From Pseudoroseicyclus_A sp041714655 (GTDB lineage Bacteria > Pseudomonadota > Alphaproteobacteria > Rhodobacterales > Rhodobacteraceae), in contig NZ_CP168219.1 in NCBI RefSeq assembly GCF_041714655.1, positions 2,790,001 to 2,854,000 on the forward strand: 64,000 nucleotides of DNA, written 5' to 3'. The position numbers and the translations under genes are program-made. Under the pieces are notes generated by a model. The model saw only the letters and a program-made list of their open reading frames with translations. It ran no database searches and was not told the DNA's origin. Below, one piece after another: positions 1 through 8,217 of the stretch. The number at the start of each line of letters is the position of its first letter. The stretch's first letter is position 1.

Positions 1-1154
1 TGCATCCGGCCGAAGCGGATATGGCTGAGGTTCTTCACCCATTCGAAATACGAGACGGTGACGCCCCCGGCATTGGCATACATGTCGGGGATGATGATCG
101 TGCCCTTGCGGCGGAGCACCTCGTCCGCCCCCGCCGTGATCGGGCCGTTGGCGGCCTCGACGATGAGCGGCGCCGAGATCCGCTCGGCATTGCCCATGTG
201 GATCGTCCCCTCCATCGCGGCGGGGATGAGGATGTCGCACTCATGCTCCAGAAGCACGGCGCCATCGGCCACCAGGCTGGCATCGGGATAGCCCTTGATG
301 CCGCCGTGGCGGGAGATCCAGGCCTTCACCGATTCCACGTCGAGCCCGCTCTCGTTGTAGAGCGCGCCGTCGCGTTCGATGATGCCGGTGATCTTCGCGC
401 CGTCCTCGTTCTGCAGGAAGGTCGCGGCGTGATAGCCCACGTTGCCGAGCCCCTGCACGATGACGCGCTTGCCGTCGAGCCCGCCCGAGAGGCTCGCGGC
501 GGCGACATCCTCGGGATGGCGGAAGAACTCGCGGAGCGCGTATTGCACGCCCCGGCCCGTCGCCTCGACGCGGCCATGGATGCCGCCGGCATTGAGCGGC
601 TTGCCGGTGACGCAGGCGGCAGCGTTGATATCCGTCGTGTTCATCCGCCGGTACTGGTCGACGATCCAGGCCATCTCGCGCTCGCCGGTGCCCATGTCGG
701 GCGCCGGCACGTTCTGCGCCGGGTTGATGAGGTCGCGCTTGGCGAGCTCGTAGGCGAAGCGCCGGGTGATGAGCTCGAGCTCATGCTCCTCCCACTCGCG
801 CGGGTCGATCCTGAGCCCGCCCTTGGAGCCGCCGAAGGGCGTTTCCACCAGTGCGCATTTGTAGGTCATCAGCGCCGCCAGCGCCTCCACCTCGTCCTGA
901 TGGACGCTCATGGCGTAGCGTATGCCGCCCTTCACGGGCTCCATATGTTCCGAATGGACGGCCCGGTAGCCGGTGAAGGTATGGATCGAGCCACGGAGCC
1001 GGACCCCGAAGCGCACCGTATAGGTCGCGTTGCAGACGCGGATCTTCTCCTCGAGCCCGGGGGAGAGATCCATCAGCGCCATGGCGCGGTTGACCATGAT
1101 GTCGACGGATTCGCGAAAGCTCGGCTCTGTGAACGTGGCGGCCTCGTTGGGCAT
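1..1154 (-). CDS. gdhA: Glu/Leu/Phe/Val dehydrogenase, probably glutamate dehydrogenase (C-terminus beyond window)
   Basis: Reading the minus strand from an ATG at 1152-1154 gives 384 uninterrupted codons running off the left edge. Visible marks of the amino-acid dehydrogenase family are the substrate and catalytic segment PFGGSKGGLRIDP (its lysine is the catalytic base in the family) and the Rossmann segment VIVQGLGNVGYHAA. The enzyme interconverts glutamate and 2-oxoglutarate plus ammonium using NAD(P). A good ribosome binding site (AAGGAAGG) lies 6-7 bases before the chosen ATG. The cofactor preference cannot be read. The long plus-strand open frame over the same bases is an antisense shadow. 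The exact substrate (Glu rather than Leu/Phe/Val) is inferred from the overall resemblance, not proven. Confidence 0.9.
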   Translation of the reverse strand, partial: MPNEAATFTEPSFRESVDIMVNRAMALMDLSPGLEEKIRVCNATYTVRFGVRLRGSIHTFTGYRAVHSEHMEPVKGGIRYAMSVHQDEVEALAALMTYKCALVETPFGGSKGGLRIDPREWEEHELELITRRFAYELAKRDLINPAQNVPAPDMGTGEREMAWIVDQYRRMNTTDINAAACVTGKPLNAGGIHGRVEATGRGVQYALREFFRHPEDVAAASLSGGLDGKRVIVQGLGNVGYHAATFLQNEDGAKITGIIERDGALYNESGLDVESVKAWISRHGGIKGYPDASLVADGAVLLEHECDILIPAAMEGTIHMGNAERISAPLIVEAANGPITAGADEVLRRKGTIIIPDMYANAGGVTVSYFEWVKNLSHIRFGRM

Positions 1155-1515
1155 GGCAGATACCTTCCTTTTATGGGTCCGACCGTTCGGGGGTCGGCGG
1201 GCCTTCGGGTGCCGGCCATCGGGCCAGCGGGCCCTCTCTGCCCCCTTCTATCGCGGGAGGGTAACGAGTGGCAAAACATCCCGCTTCGAATCGCGCCCCG
1301 CCCCGGGGGCGCAGGCGTTTCCCTTAAGTCGTCGATCCCGCCGCGTGCCCGGGGATTGTCGCCAGCCCGCCGAAACGCAGCAGGATTGAATAAGCTTTGC
1401 CACAATTTTGCCCTAGCGCGAGCCCAGGGGAGCCACGCGCGCGCGTCAAGCATCCGGTAACCAGATTGCCCCGGCGCAAGCGCAAAACCCGAGGGTGGGG
1501 CCTGAGGGACGAGCG
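1155..1515. other. Intergenic region between divergent gdhA and tadG-like gene
   Basis: About 360 bases between two divergent genes. The only AT-rich stretch is near 1385-1415, around AATAAGCTTTGCCACAATTT, so the promoters are probably there, but no convincing -35/-10 pair could be assigned to either gene. No repeat, RNA gene or extra reading frame is supported. Confidence 0.5.
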
Positions 1516-3270
1516 ATGACGACCGCCTTGAGACCGACATCAATCCTCCGCGCCGCCCGCCGGGCCGGCGGGCGCCTTGGCCGGTTCCACCGGGCCGAGG
1601 ACGGCTCGATGATCATCTTCTCCCTCTTCATCATCCTCATGATGCTCATCGTCGGCGGTGTCGCCGTCGACGTGATGCGCGCCGAGGCGCATCGCCAGCG
1701 CCTGCAGACGCTGGTCGACCGCGCCACGCTGGCCGCCGCCGACCTCAACCAGACGCTCGACCCCGAGGAGGTGGTGCGCGACTACTTCACCCGGGCCGGC
1801 CTGCTGGAGGATCTCGTCAGCGTCGATGTCTCCTCCGCCTTCAACCGGCGCGAGGTCACCGTCCTTGCCCGCACCAACGTGCCGACGACGCTGACGCAGC
1901 TCGTCGGCATCGAGGAGTTCAACGTCCCCGCCGTCGCCACCGCGACGGAGAGCGTCACGGATCTGGAGATCCTGCTCGTCCTCGACGTGTCGGGCTCGAT
2001 GGGGGATTACAACAAGCTGGAGGATCTGAAGGACGCCGCGCAGGAATTCGTCAACACGATCTTCGATACCGATACCGAAGGCCGCGTCTCGATGGGCATG
2101 GTGCCCTTCAACGGCCAGGTGAACCTCGGCCGGCGCTTCTTCGAGCAGTACAACACCCACGATTACGGCGGGGTCGCCGAGAATTACTGCATCGACCTGC
2201 CGCCCGAGGCCTATGCGTCGCTCGACCTGTCGACCGACCTGCCCATGCCGGCCACCGGCTTCTACGACAGCTATTCGACGACCTATACCTACGACAATTA
2301 CTACAGCCCGTCGGACAACCGGCCGCGCAACGACCGGGGGTACTACACCAACTCCTGGTGCCCGCCGATGACGGAGAACCAGGTGCTCGTCCCCTCCGAC
2401 GACAGGCAGGAGCTGCTCGACGCGATCGAGAACCTGCATGCCATCGGCGCCACCTCGATCAATGCCGGGATGCGCTGGGGGATGGAGCTGATGGATCCGG
2501 GCTCCGCCGCCATGATCACCGAGCTCAACGGCGGCACTGTCGCCGGGCAGATCCGCCCGCTCGCCTATGACGCGCCGGATGCCGGCAAGATCGTCGTGCT
2601 GATGACCGACGGGGAGCATTTCCCCGAGGAGCGCCTGAACGACGGCTGGCGCGCCGGCGCCTCGCCGATCTTTCGCTCGAGCGACGGCTATTACTCCATC
2701 TACCATCCCGGGGTGTCGGGCGGGTTCCAATGGTATGTGCCGCACAAGGATTTCTGGATGCGCGAGCCCTGGCAGGGCAGCAACCCGAACTACCGCGACA
2801 GGGCGACGAGCGTCTCCACCGGCTATCGCGCCCAGGACATGCTGCGCGGTGGCGAGAGCCTGCCCGCGCGCATCGGCAATGCCACCCGGCAGGACTGGCA
2901 GGACATCTGGGAGGACATGCGCGTCCAGTATGTGGCCTGGCAATTCTACGCCCGCGCCTTCGGCACGAGCAATTACAGCCGCAGCAGCGTCTTCACCACG
3001 CAGATGGACAGCTTCCGCACCCAAACCTCGACCGCGACGATGGACAACCAGCTCCAGGCCCTGTGCACCGATGCCAAGGACCAGGGCGTCGCGATCTACG
3101 GGATCTCGTTCATGGCGAGCGAGCATGGCGCCGGCGAGATCTTCGACTGCGCCTCCTCGCCCTCGCATTTCTATCCCGCCACCGGCGAGGGCTCCTCCGA
3201 CGGGACGGACATCATGACCGTCTTCCAGTCGATCGCCGGGTCGATCAACACGCTGAGGCTGACGCAATGA
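1516..3270 (+). CDS. TadG-like pilus-assembly protein with von Willebrand factor A domain
   Basis: 584 residues. A short basic N-terminus is followed by one hydrophobic segment at about residues 31-54 (after the AEDGS motif typical of TadE/G proteins), then a vWA domain from about residue 150. The metal-binding MIDAS signature DVSGS starts at about residue 157, and VVLMTDGEHF near residue 360 is the fourth-strand motif. A long Tyr/Asn/Ser-rich insertion lies between these two motifs. The protein is probably anchored in the inner membrane with the vWA domain outside. The ATG at 1516 is preferred over the GTG at 1495 because GAGGGACGAGCG stands in front of it. The stop overlaps the next start (ATGA). 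With the two TadE-like genes behind it this looks like one operon for Flp/Tad pilus minor components. The tad ATPase and secretin genes are not in the window. Confidence 0.85.
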   Translation: MTTALRPTSILRAARRAGGRLGRFHRAEDGSMIIFSLFIILMMLIVGGVAVDVMRAEAHRQRLQTLVDRATLAAADLNQTLDPEEVVRDYFTRAGLLEDLVSVDVSSAFNRREVTVLARTNVPTTLTQLVGIEEFNVPAVATATESVTDLEILLVLDVSGSMGDYNKLEDLKDAAQEFVNTIFDTDTEGRVSMGMVPFNGQVNLGRRFFEQYNTHDYGGVAENYCIDLPPEAYASLDLSTDLPMPATGFYDSYSTTYTYDNYYSPSDNRPRNDRGYYTNSWCPPMTENQVLVPSDDRQELLDAIENLHAIGATSINAGMRWGMELMDPGSAAMITELNGGTVAGQIRPLAYDAPDAGKIVVLMTDGEHFPEERLNDGWRAGASPIFRSSDGYYSIYHPGVSGGFQWYVPHKDFWMREPWQGSNPNYRDRATSVSTGYRAQDMLRGGESLPARIGNATRQDWQDIWEDMRVQYVAWQFYARAFGTSNYSRSSVFTTQMDSFRTQTSTATMDNQLQALCTDAKDQGVAIYGISFMASEHGAGEIFDCASSPSHFYPATGEGSSDGTDIMTVFQSIAGSINTLRLTQ

Positions 3271-3803
3271 GGCGGCTCCTGCGGCGCATCCTTTGGGCCG
3301 AGGACGGCAGCAGCACGGTGGAATTCGTGCTGATGGCGCCGGTCTTCATCCTCATCTTCGTCTCGGCCTTCGAGGTCGGCGCGCTGATGCTGCGCAATGT
3401 CATGCTCGACCGGGCGCTCGACATCGCCGTGCGCGACGTGCGGCTGGGGCTCGTCGGCGGCGCGGATGACGAGGAATACTACGACAACCTCAAGGAGCGG
3501 ATCTGCGACCGGGCGCTGGTCGTGCCGAACTGCATGAGCGAGCTGAAGCTCGAGATGCGCCGGGTGCATCCCGTCGCCATGCGCCTGATGCCGGTGGATG
3601 CCGATTGCGTCGACCGGGCCGAGCGGGGCAAGCCGGCCCGCGAGTTCACGCATGGCGGCGATCATGAGCTGATGATCCTGCGCGCCTGCACGCTCTTCGA
3701 CCCCTTCTTCCCCACCGGCGGGCTCGGCTCGCCGATCCCCCGCCGATCGGACGGGACCTATGCGCTGGTCTCCGTCTCCTCCTTCGTGATCGAGCCGAGC
3801 TGA
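3267..3803 (+). CDS. TadE-like pilus assembly protein
   Basis: 178 residues. The N-terminus has the TadE arrangement: a short basic stretch, AEDGSSTVEFVLMAPVF, then a single hydrophobic helix (about residues 20-40). The conserved Glu after TV is the residue typical of TadE/pseudopilin-like proteins processed by a prepilin peptidase in the Tad system. The remainder would be extracytoplasmic and carries three cysteines that could pair. It starts inside the stop codon of the vWA gene (ATGA) and its own TGA overlaps the next ATG by one base, so the three genes are translationally coupled. Role: minor pilin or assembly factor of a Flp pilus (family knowledge). The exact subunit is not resolved. 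Confidence 0.8.
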   Translation: MRRLLRRILWAEDGSSTVEFVLMAPVFILIFVSAFEVGALMLRNVMLDRALDIAVRDVRLGLVGGADDEEYYDNLKERICDRALVVPNCMSELKLEMRRVHPVAMRLMPVDADCVDRAERGKPAREFTHGGDHELMILRACTLFDPFFPTGGLGSPIPRRSDGTYALVSVSSFVIEPS

Positions 3804-4381
3804 TGACACGCATCGCCAGATTCCTGCGCCGTTTCGCCGGGGGCACCGAGGGCTCGGTGATCATCGAGGGCGTGATCATGTTCCCGGTCGTCGCCTGGTG
3901 CTTCGTCGCCTGCTACAGCTTCTTCGACGCCTTCCACGCGCGGGCGAACAACATCCGCGCCGCCTTCACCATCTCCGACACGCTGACGCGCGAGACGGAT
4001 TACATCACCCCGGCCTATATGGACGGGCTTCTGCAGCTCCAGCGGTTCCTGATGATCGGCAGCGACAATGCGCGGCTGCGGATCACCGTCTTCCATTACG
4101 ACGACGACCGCGACCGGCTGGAGCTCGACTGGAGCCAGGGGCGCGGCGGCTATGCGGCGCTGACCAGCCGGCAGTTGCGCGACATGGCCGACAGCATCCC
4201 GACCCTCGCCCCGGGCGACAGCGCGATCCTGGTGGAGACCGAATCGGATTACGAGGTGCCCTTCAAGGTCGGGCTCGCCGATGACACGTTCTACGAATTC
4301 GTCGTCGCGCGGCCCCGCTTCTCCGGCCAGCTCTGCTGGAACCCGGTGGAGGACGGCGCCAACGACACGGCGGTCTGCTAG
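3803..4381 (+). CDS. TadE-like pilus assembly protein (second copy)
   Basis: 192 residues, last gene of the TadG/E/E operon. The N-terminal GGTEGSVIIEGVIMFPVVAW segment again gives the TadE layout, with a Glu just inside one transmembrane helix (about residues 16-40). The C-terminal 150 residues are soluble and have no recognisable domain. It starts on the last base of the preceding stop codon. It ends in TAG at 4379-4381 and shares the bases CTAG with the stop codon of the convergent minus-strand gene, so there is no room for a terminator between them. Likely a minor pilus component working with the preceding gene. Confidence 0.75.
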   Translation: MTRIARFLRRFAGGTEGSVIIEGVIMFPVVAWCFVACYSFFDAFHARANNIRAAFTISDTLTRETDYITPAYMDGLLQLQRFLMIGSDNARLRITVFHYDDDRDRLELDWSQGRGGYAALTSRQLRDMADSIPTLAPGDSAILVETESDYEVPFKVGLADDTFYEFVVARPRFSGQLCWNPVEDGANDTAVC

Positions 4382-4869
4382 AACCGCCCGTCCTCGCTGC
4401 CCGGCTTCCGCAGTGCCAGCTGCGCCGAGATCTCCGTCGCCATCGCGCGGGCGGCCCGCCCGTCCGTCACCCCGCCGATGCCGACGCGGCGGCCGAGCCG
4501 CCACCACAGGCCCGGCGCCCAGGCCGCCCCGGCCGGGGTGTGCAGACGAAGAAGAAAGCCGTTCGACGGCTTGAAGGCGAAGGTGCCGCTGTCGACGCGG
4601 GCGATCTCGTCCCAGCCGGCGATCAGCCGCCCGGGGCTCTCGGCGAGCCCCTCTTCCGTCAGCACCAGCGCCCGCGCCGTGGCCCGGCGGAGCGCCTCGG
4701 CCACGACGAGCACGCCGATGGCCAGCGCGCCCAGCGCCAACGCGGCCAGCGTGCCGGCCGTGCCGGTCAGCGCCAGCCAGAGCGCGATGGCGCCCAGCGC
4801 ATAGAGAACGGCGAGCGCGAAGACCCGCCGCGACCCGGCCGGCCGCATCTCTGCCAATGGTTCGCTCAT
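4378..4869 (-). CDS. Small membrane protein with PH-like domain, function unknown
   Basis: 163 residues from the ATG at 4867-4869 (MSEPLAEMRP). A longer frame extends upstream, but that part is Pro/Arg-rich and looks non-coding. Two hydrophobic segments (about residues 18-35 and 38-58) are followed by a soluble domain with the bacterial PH-like pattern: ALVLTEEGLAES, then AGWDEIARVD and a run of short strands, ending in a helix. Proteins of this shape are usually small inner-membrane proteins of unknown role. It is the only gene on its transcript as far as can be seen. Its stop overlaps that of the TadE-like gene by four bases. Confidence 0.6.
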   Translation of the reverse strand: MSEPLAEMRPAGSRRVFALAVLYALGAIALWLALTGTAGTLAALALGALAIGVLVVAEALRRATARALVLTEEGLAESPGRLIAGWDEIARVDSGTFAFKPSNGFLLRLHTPAGAAWAPGLWWRLGRRVGIGGVTDGRAARAMATEISAQLALRKPGSEDGRF

Positions 4870-4972
4870 CCCGCCCCCCTGTTTCGGGCCATCCTGCCGG
4901 AGGCCGTTAAGGATTGCATCCCCGATCCTCCCGCTTTCCTGCGGGCGGGACCTGCTCGGGGCCGGTCGCAAC

Positions 4973-5001
4973 AAAAAGCCCCCGCCGGTGAGGGCGGGGG
5001 C
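4973..5001 (-). terminator. Intrinsic terminator after the 5'-nucleotidase gene
   Basis: On the minus strand a 9-bp GC stem (GCCCCCGCC with GGCGGGGGC, loop of six bases, 4978-5001) is followed directly by TTTTTGTTG. It lies 33 bases past the stop codon of the nucleotidase gene, a textbook Rho-independent terminator. Confidence 0.85.
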
Positions 5002-5034
5002 CGGGACCGGGGCCGAGGCCCCGATGAAAGGCGC

Positions 5035-6600
5035 TTACTCGCTGCCGAGGATCGTGATGCGACCGTCGGTATAGGGCTCGTAAGGCGTGTTTTCGGCGAG
5101 GAATTCCGCCGTCACATCCGCGAGGTCCGGCCCGAAGTCATAGGCATTCTCGGCCTCGACGAACATGGCATAGCCGTCGCCGCCGTTGCGGACGTAGTTG
5201 TTGGACACAAGGCCGTACATCGCCTCGGTATCCACCGCCTCGCCGGCGACCATCACCTCAGAGACGCGGGCGCCCGGCTCGGCCGAGGGATCGACCGTGA
5301 AGGTCAGCCCCGCCACCTGCGGGAAGCGGCCGGCGCCATCGGCGATCTGGCTGACGCCGTTCTCGAGCGCATCGAGCAGCACCTGGCCGGAGACCTGGAA
5401 GGTGGAGAGCGTGTTCTGGAACGGCAGCACCGTCAGCACCTCGCCCATGGTCACTTCGCCCTCGTCGATGGAGGCGCGCAGGCCGCCCGAGTTGGCGATG
5501 GCCACCTGGATGCCCTGATCGGCCACGCGGTCGAGCATGGCATCGGCGACGAGATTGCCCATCGAGCATTCCATCGCGCGGCAGACCGCACGGTCGCCCT
5601 CGATGAAGCCGGCCGCCTCGGCGACCACCTCGTTGCGGATCTCGTCGAGCGGCACGGCCAGCTCGGCAATGCGGTCGACCGTGCCCTGATCCTCGGCCAC
5701 GGCGGCATCCATGATGATCGGCGCGCCGGAAGCGGAGGTCACGACGCCCTCGTCGTCGAAGGTGACGTTCAGCTCGCCGAGGAACTTGCCGTAGGCATAG
5801 GCCGAGACAATGGCCGTGTCGCCGACCATGGTCGGATAGGCGCCCTCGGCACCTTCCATGTCACCCAGAAGGGTGTTGGTGTGGCCGCCGACGATCACGT
5901 CGACGCCGGTCGTGTTCTCGGCCACCGTCTGGTCCACGCCATAGCCGGAGTGGGAGAGGACGATGATCTTGTTCACGCCCGCCTCGGTCAGCGCGTCCAC
6001 TTCGCCCTGTACGGCCTCGGACGGGTCGGAGAAGGTGATGTTCGGCCCCGGCGAGGCGAGCTCGTCGGTATCCTGCGGGGTCAGGCCGATAAGGCCGATG
6101 GTCTCGCCGCCCACCTCGATGGTGGTGGATTTCATCAGGACGTCGGCCAGAAGCTCCTCGGCGGAGACATCGGCGTTGGACATCAGGATCGGGAAGTCGA
6201 TCGCATCCATGAAGCCGCGGAGCACCTCGGGGCCGTCGTCGAACTCGTGGTTGCCGACGGTCATCGCGTCATAGCCGAGCTGGTTCATGAACTCGGCCGC
6301 CATGGCGCCCTTGTAATAGGTGTAGAACAGCGAGCCCTGGAACTGGTCGCCGCCGTCGACGAGGATCGAATTCTCGTGATTGGCGCGGGCCTCGGCAATC
6401 GCCGTGGCCAGACGCGCGGTGCCGCCGAAGCACTCGCCGGCGGTGTTGTCCTCGGGCGAGCAGGTCGAGTCGGAACCGGAGATCGGCTCGAAGCGCGAGT
6501 GGAAATCGTTGGTGTGAAGGATCGTCAGATCGAAGTCGGCCTGCGCGGTGCCGGCGGCGAGCGCCAGCGCGGCGGAGGTGGCCATGAGGCGAAACGACAT
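5035..6600 (-). CDS. Secreted bifunctional 5'-nucleotidase / 2',3'-cyclic phosphodiesterase (UshA/CpdB family)
   Basis: 521 residues. A signal peptide (MSFRLMATSAALALAAGTAQA) is followed by the calcineurin-like metallophosphatase half: TILHTNDFHSRFEP (Asp and His metal ligands), DGGDQFQG, GNHEFDDG, VLSHSGYG and GGHTNTLLG. The C-terminal 5'-nucleotidase half has IANSGGLRASIDEGE and NNYVRNGGDGY, the substrate-gripping segments. It would act in the periplasm, releasing phosphate and nucleosides from nucleotides, which fits the nucleoside salvage operon elsewhere in the window. The start at 6598-6600 has AGGGAGAC upstream. A longer frame lacks a signal peptide. A strong terminator follows the gene. 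Confidence 0.92.
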   Translation of the reverse strand: MSFRLMATSAALALAAGTAQADFDLTILHTNDFHSRFEPISGSDSTCSPEDNTAGECFGGTARLATAIAEARANHENSILVDGGDQFQGSLFYTYYKGAMAAEFMNQLGYDAMTVGNHEFDDGPEVLRGFMDAIDFPILMSNADVSAEELLADVLMKSTTIEVGGETIGLIGLTPQDTDELASPGPNITFSDPSEAVQGEVDALTEAGVNKIIVLSHSGYGVDQTVAENTTGVDVIVGGHTNTLLGDMEGAEGAYPTMVGDTAIVSAYAYGKFLGELNVTFDDEGVVTSASGAPIIMDAAVAEDQGTVDRIAELAVPLDEIRNEVVAEAAGFIEGDRAVCRAMECSMGNLVADAMLDRVADQGIQVAIANSGGLRASIDEGEVTMGEVLTVLPFQNTLSTFQVSGQVLLDALENGVSQIADGAGRFPQVAGLTFTVDPSAEPGARVSEVMVAGEAVDTEAMYGLVSNNYVRNGGDGYAMFVEAENAYDFGPDLADVTAEFLAENTPYEPYTDGRITILGSE

Positions 6601-6757
6601 GTCATGTCTCCCTGTTTTGGTTATGCGGTGACCTTGGGCCGAGCGGGACAAGGCGTCAACGCCCTGCCCTTGCCAGCCGGTCGTGACAGGCGGGTGACGG
6701 CCCATGCGCTGCTCAGCCATCTTGACCGCTGCGCAAACCGCAGGCAGGAGCGACAAC

Positions 6758-7090
6758 ATGTTGATCTACAAGATCCTCCGTGGGGCAGAATGGGCGGCGC
6801 TCCAGGATATGGCGGAGACGCCCGGCGCCCCGATCGACGTGGCCGACGGCTTCATCCATTTTTCGACCGCCGCCCAGGCGGAGGAGACGGCCGCGAAGCA
6901 TTTCGCCGGCGAAGAGGGGCTGTGGCTCCTGACGCTCGAGGCCGAGACGCTGGAGGCGCTCAAGTGGGAGCCCTCGCGCGGCGGGCAGCTCTTCCCGCAT
7001 CTTTACGGGCCGCTCCGGCTCGCCGACGTGATCGCCGCCGCGCCCCTGCCGGTTGACGACGGGCGGCACATCTTCCCCGAACTCGCATGA
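6758..7090 (+). CDS. DUF952 family protein
   Basis: 110 residues starting MLIYKILRGAEW. DUF952 features are the opening IYKI and the segment VADGFIHFSTAAQ, with the EEGLWLL core and the downstream HLYGPL. The family is small, soluble and of unknown biochemical role. The ATG at 6758 has GGCAGGAG ahead. It ends inside the start codon of pyrD (ATGA overlap), so the two genes are co-translated, an arrangement often seen in related bacteria (recalled, not checked). Confidence 0.85.
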   Translation: MLIYKILRGAEWAALQDMAETPGAPIDVADGFIHFSTAAQAEETAAKHFAGEEGLWLLTLEAETLEALKWEPSRGGQLFPHLYGPLRLADVIAAAPLPVDDGRHIFPELA

Positions 7091-8217
7091 GCGGCCGGGG
7101 GAACGGCCAGAAGACCGGGCGGGGGGAGGATCGTGGCTTCGTCGCCGCCTTCCGCGCCCGCGGCGGCGCCTTCATGGACAGGCACGGGCTCGCCATCGTC
7201 CGCCGGCTCGACCCCGAGACGGGCCACCGGCTGGCGCTCCGCGCGCTCGCGATGGGGCTCGGGCCGCGCGGCGGGCCCGTCACCTCGCGGCGGCTCGCGA
7301 TCAACGTGGGCGGGTTGCAGCTGCCCAACCCGCTCGGCCTCGCGGCCGGCTTCGACAAGGATGGCGAGGCGATCGAGCCCATCTCGCGCATGCCCTTCGG
7401 CTTTGCCGAGATCGGCGCCGTCACGCCCCGCCCCCAGCCCGGCAACCCCCGCCCCCGGCTCTTCCGCCTGAAGGAGGACGAGGCCGCCATCAACCGCTTC
7501 GGCTTCAACAACCAGGGCATGGATGCGCTCGCCGCCCGGCTCGCCTGGCGGCCGCATGGCATTCTCGGGCTGAACATCGGCGCCAACAAGGACAGCCCGG
7601 ACCGCGCCGCGGATTTCGCGGCCGTCGTGCGTCGCTGCGGCGACCTCGTGGATTTCGTGACGATCAACGTCTCCTCCCCCAATACCGAGCGGCTGCGCGA
7701 TCTGCAGGGGCGCGAGGCGCTGACGGCCCTGCTGGAGCAGGTGATGGCGGCACGAGCCGATATCGCGACGATCCTGCCGATCTTCCTCAAGATCGCGCCC
7801 GACCTGACCGAGCCCGAGCTCGCCGACGTCGCCGAACTGGCAGAGCGAGCGCGGCTCGACGGCATCATCGCCACCAACACCACGCTCGCCCGCGACGGGC
7901 TTCGCTCGCGCCATGCCAGCGAAGCGGGCGGGCTCTCGGGCCGGCCGCTCTTCGGGCGCTCCACCCGCGTTCTGGCGCAACTCGCCGGCATGACCTCCCT
8001 GCCGCTGATCGGGGTCGGCGGCGTCGGCAGCGCGGAGGAGGCCTATGCGAAGATTCGTGCCGGCGCCTCCGCGGTGCAGATGTATACCGCGCTGGTCTTC
8101 CAGGGGCTGAACCTGCCGGGAGAGATCCTCGAAGGCCTCGATGCGCTCCTCGCCCGCGACGGCTTCGCCAATGTCGCCGAGGCGGTGGGCACCGACCGCG
8201 AGCGCTGGCTGCCCTAG
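7087..8217 (+). CDS. pyrD: Dihydroorotate dehydrogenase (quinone), class 2
   Basis: 376 residues. It oxidises dihydroorotate to orotate in pyrimidine synthesis, passing electrons to quinone through FMN at the inner membrane. Motifs in order: NPLGLAAGFDKDGEA, AINRFGFNNQGMD, NIGANKD, VTINVSSPNTERL (the serine is the class-2 catalytic base), FLKIAPDLTE, IIATNTT, GGLSGRPLF and IGVGGVGSAEEA. The extra N-terminal helical part of class 2 enzymes is present. The start at 7087 overlaps the stop of the DUF952 gene. A start at 7174 is also possible but would remove the membrane-associating N-terminus. The TAG stop shares CTAG with the convergent MATE gene. Confidence 0.95.
   Translation: MSGRGNGQKTGRGEDRGFVAAFRARGGAFMDRHGLAIVRRLDPETGHRLALRALAMGLGPRGGPVTSRRLAINVGGLQLPNPLGLAAGFDKDGEAIEPISRMPFGFAEIGAVTPRPQPGNPRPRLFRLKEDEAAINRFGFNNQGMDALAARLAWRPHGILGLNIGANKDSPDRAADFAAVVRRCGDLVDFVTINVSSPNTERLRDLQGREALTALLEQVMAARADIATILPIFLKIAPDLTEPELADVAELAERARLDGIIATNTTLARDGLRSRHASEAGGLSGRPLFGRSTRVLAQLAGMTSLPLIGVGGVGSAEEAYAKIRAGASAVQMYTALVFQGLNLPGEILEGLDALLARDGFANVAEAVGTDRERWLP

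Noticed and set aside
21..1460. 479-codon open frame on the plus strand over gdhA
   Set aside because: It is the antisense of a clear dehydrogenase frame. High GC keeps the opposite strand open. Its protein has no recognisable motif.
1540..3267. 575-codon minus frame over the TadG-like gene
   Set aside because: Shadow of the vWA gene, which has MIDAS motifs and operon overlaps on the plus strand.
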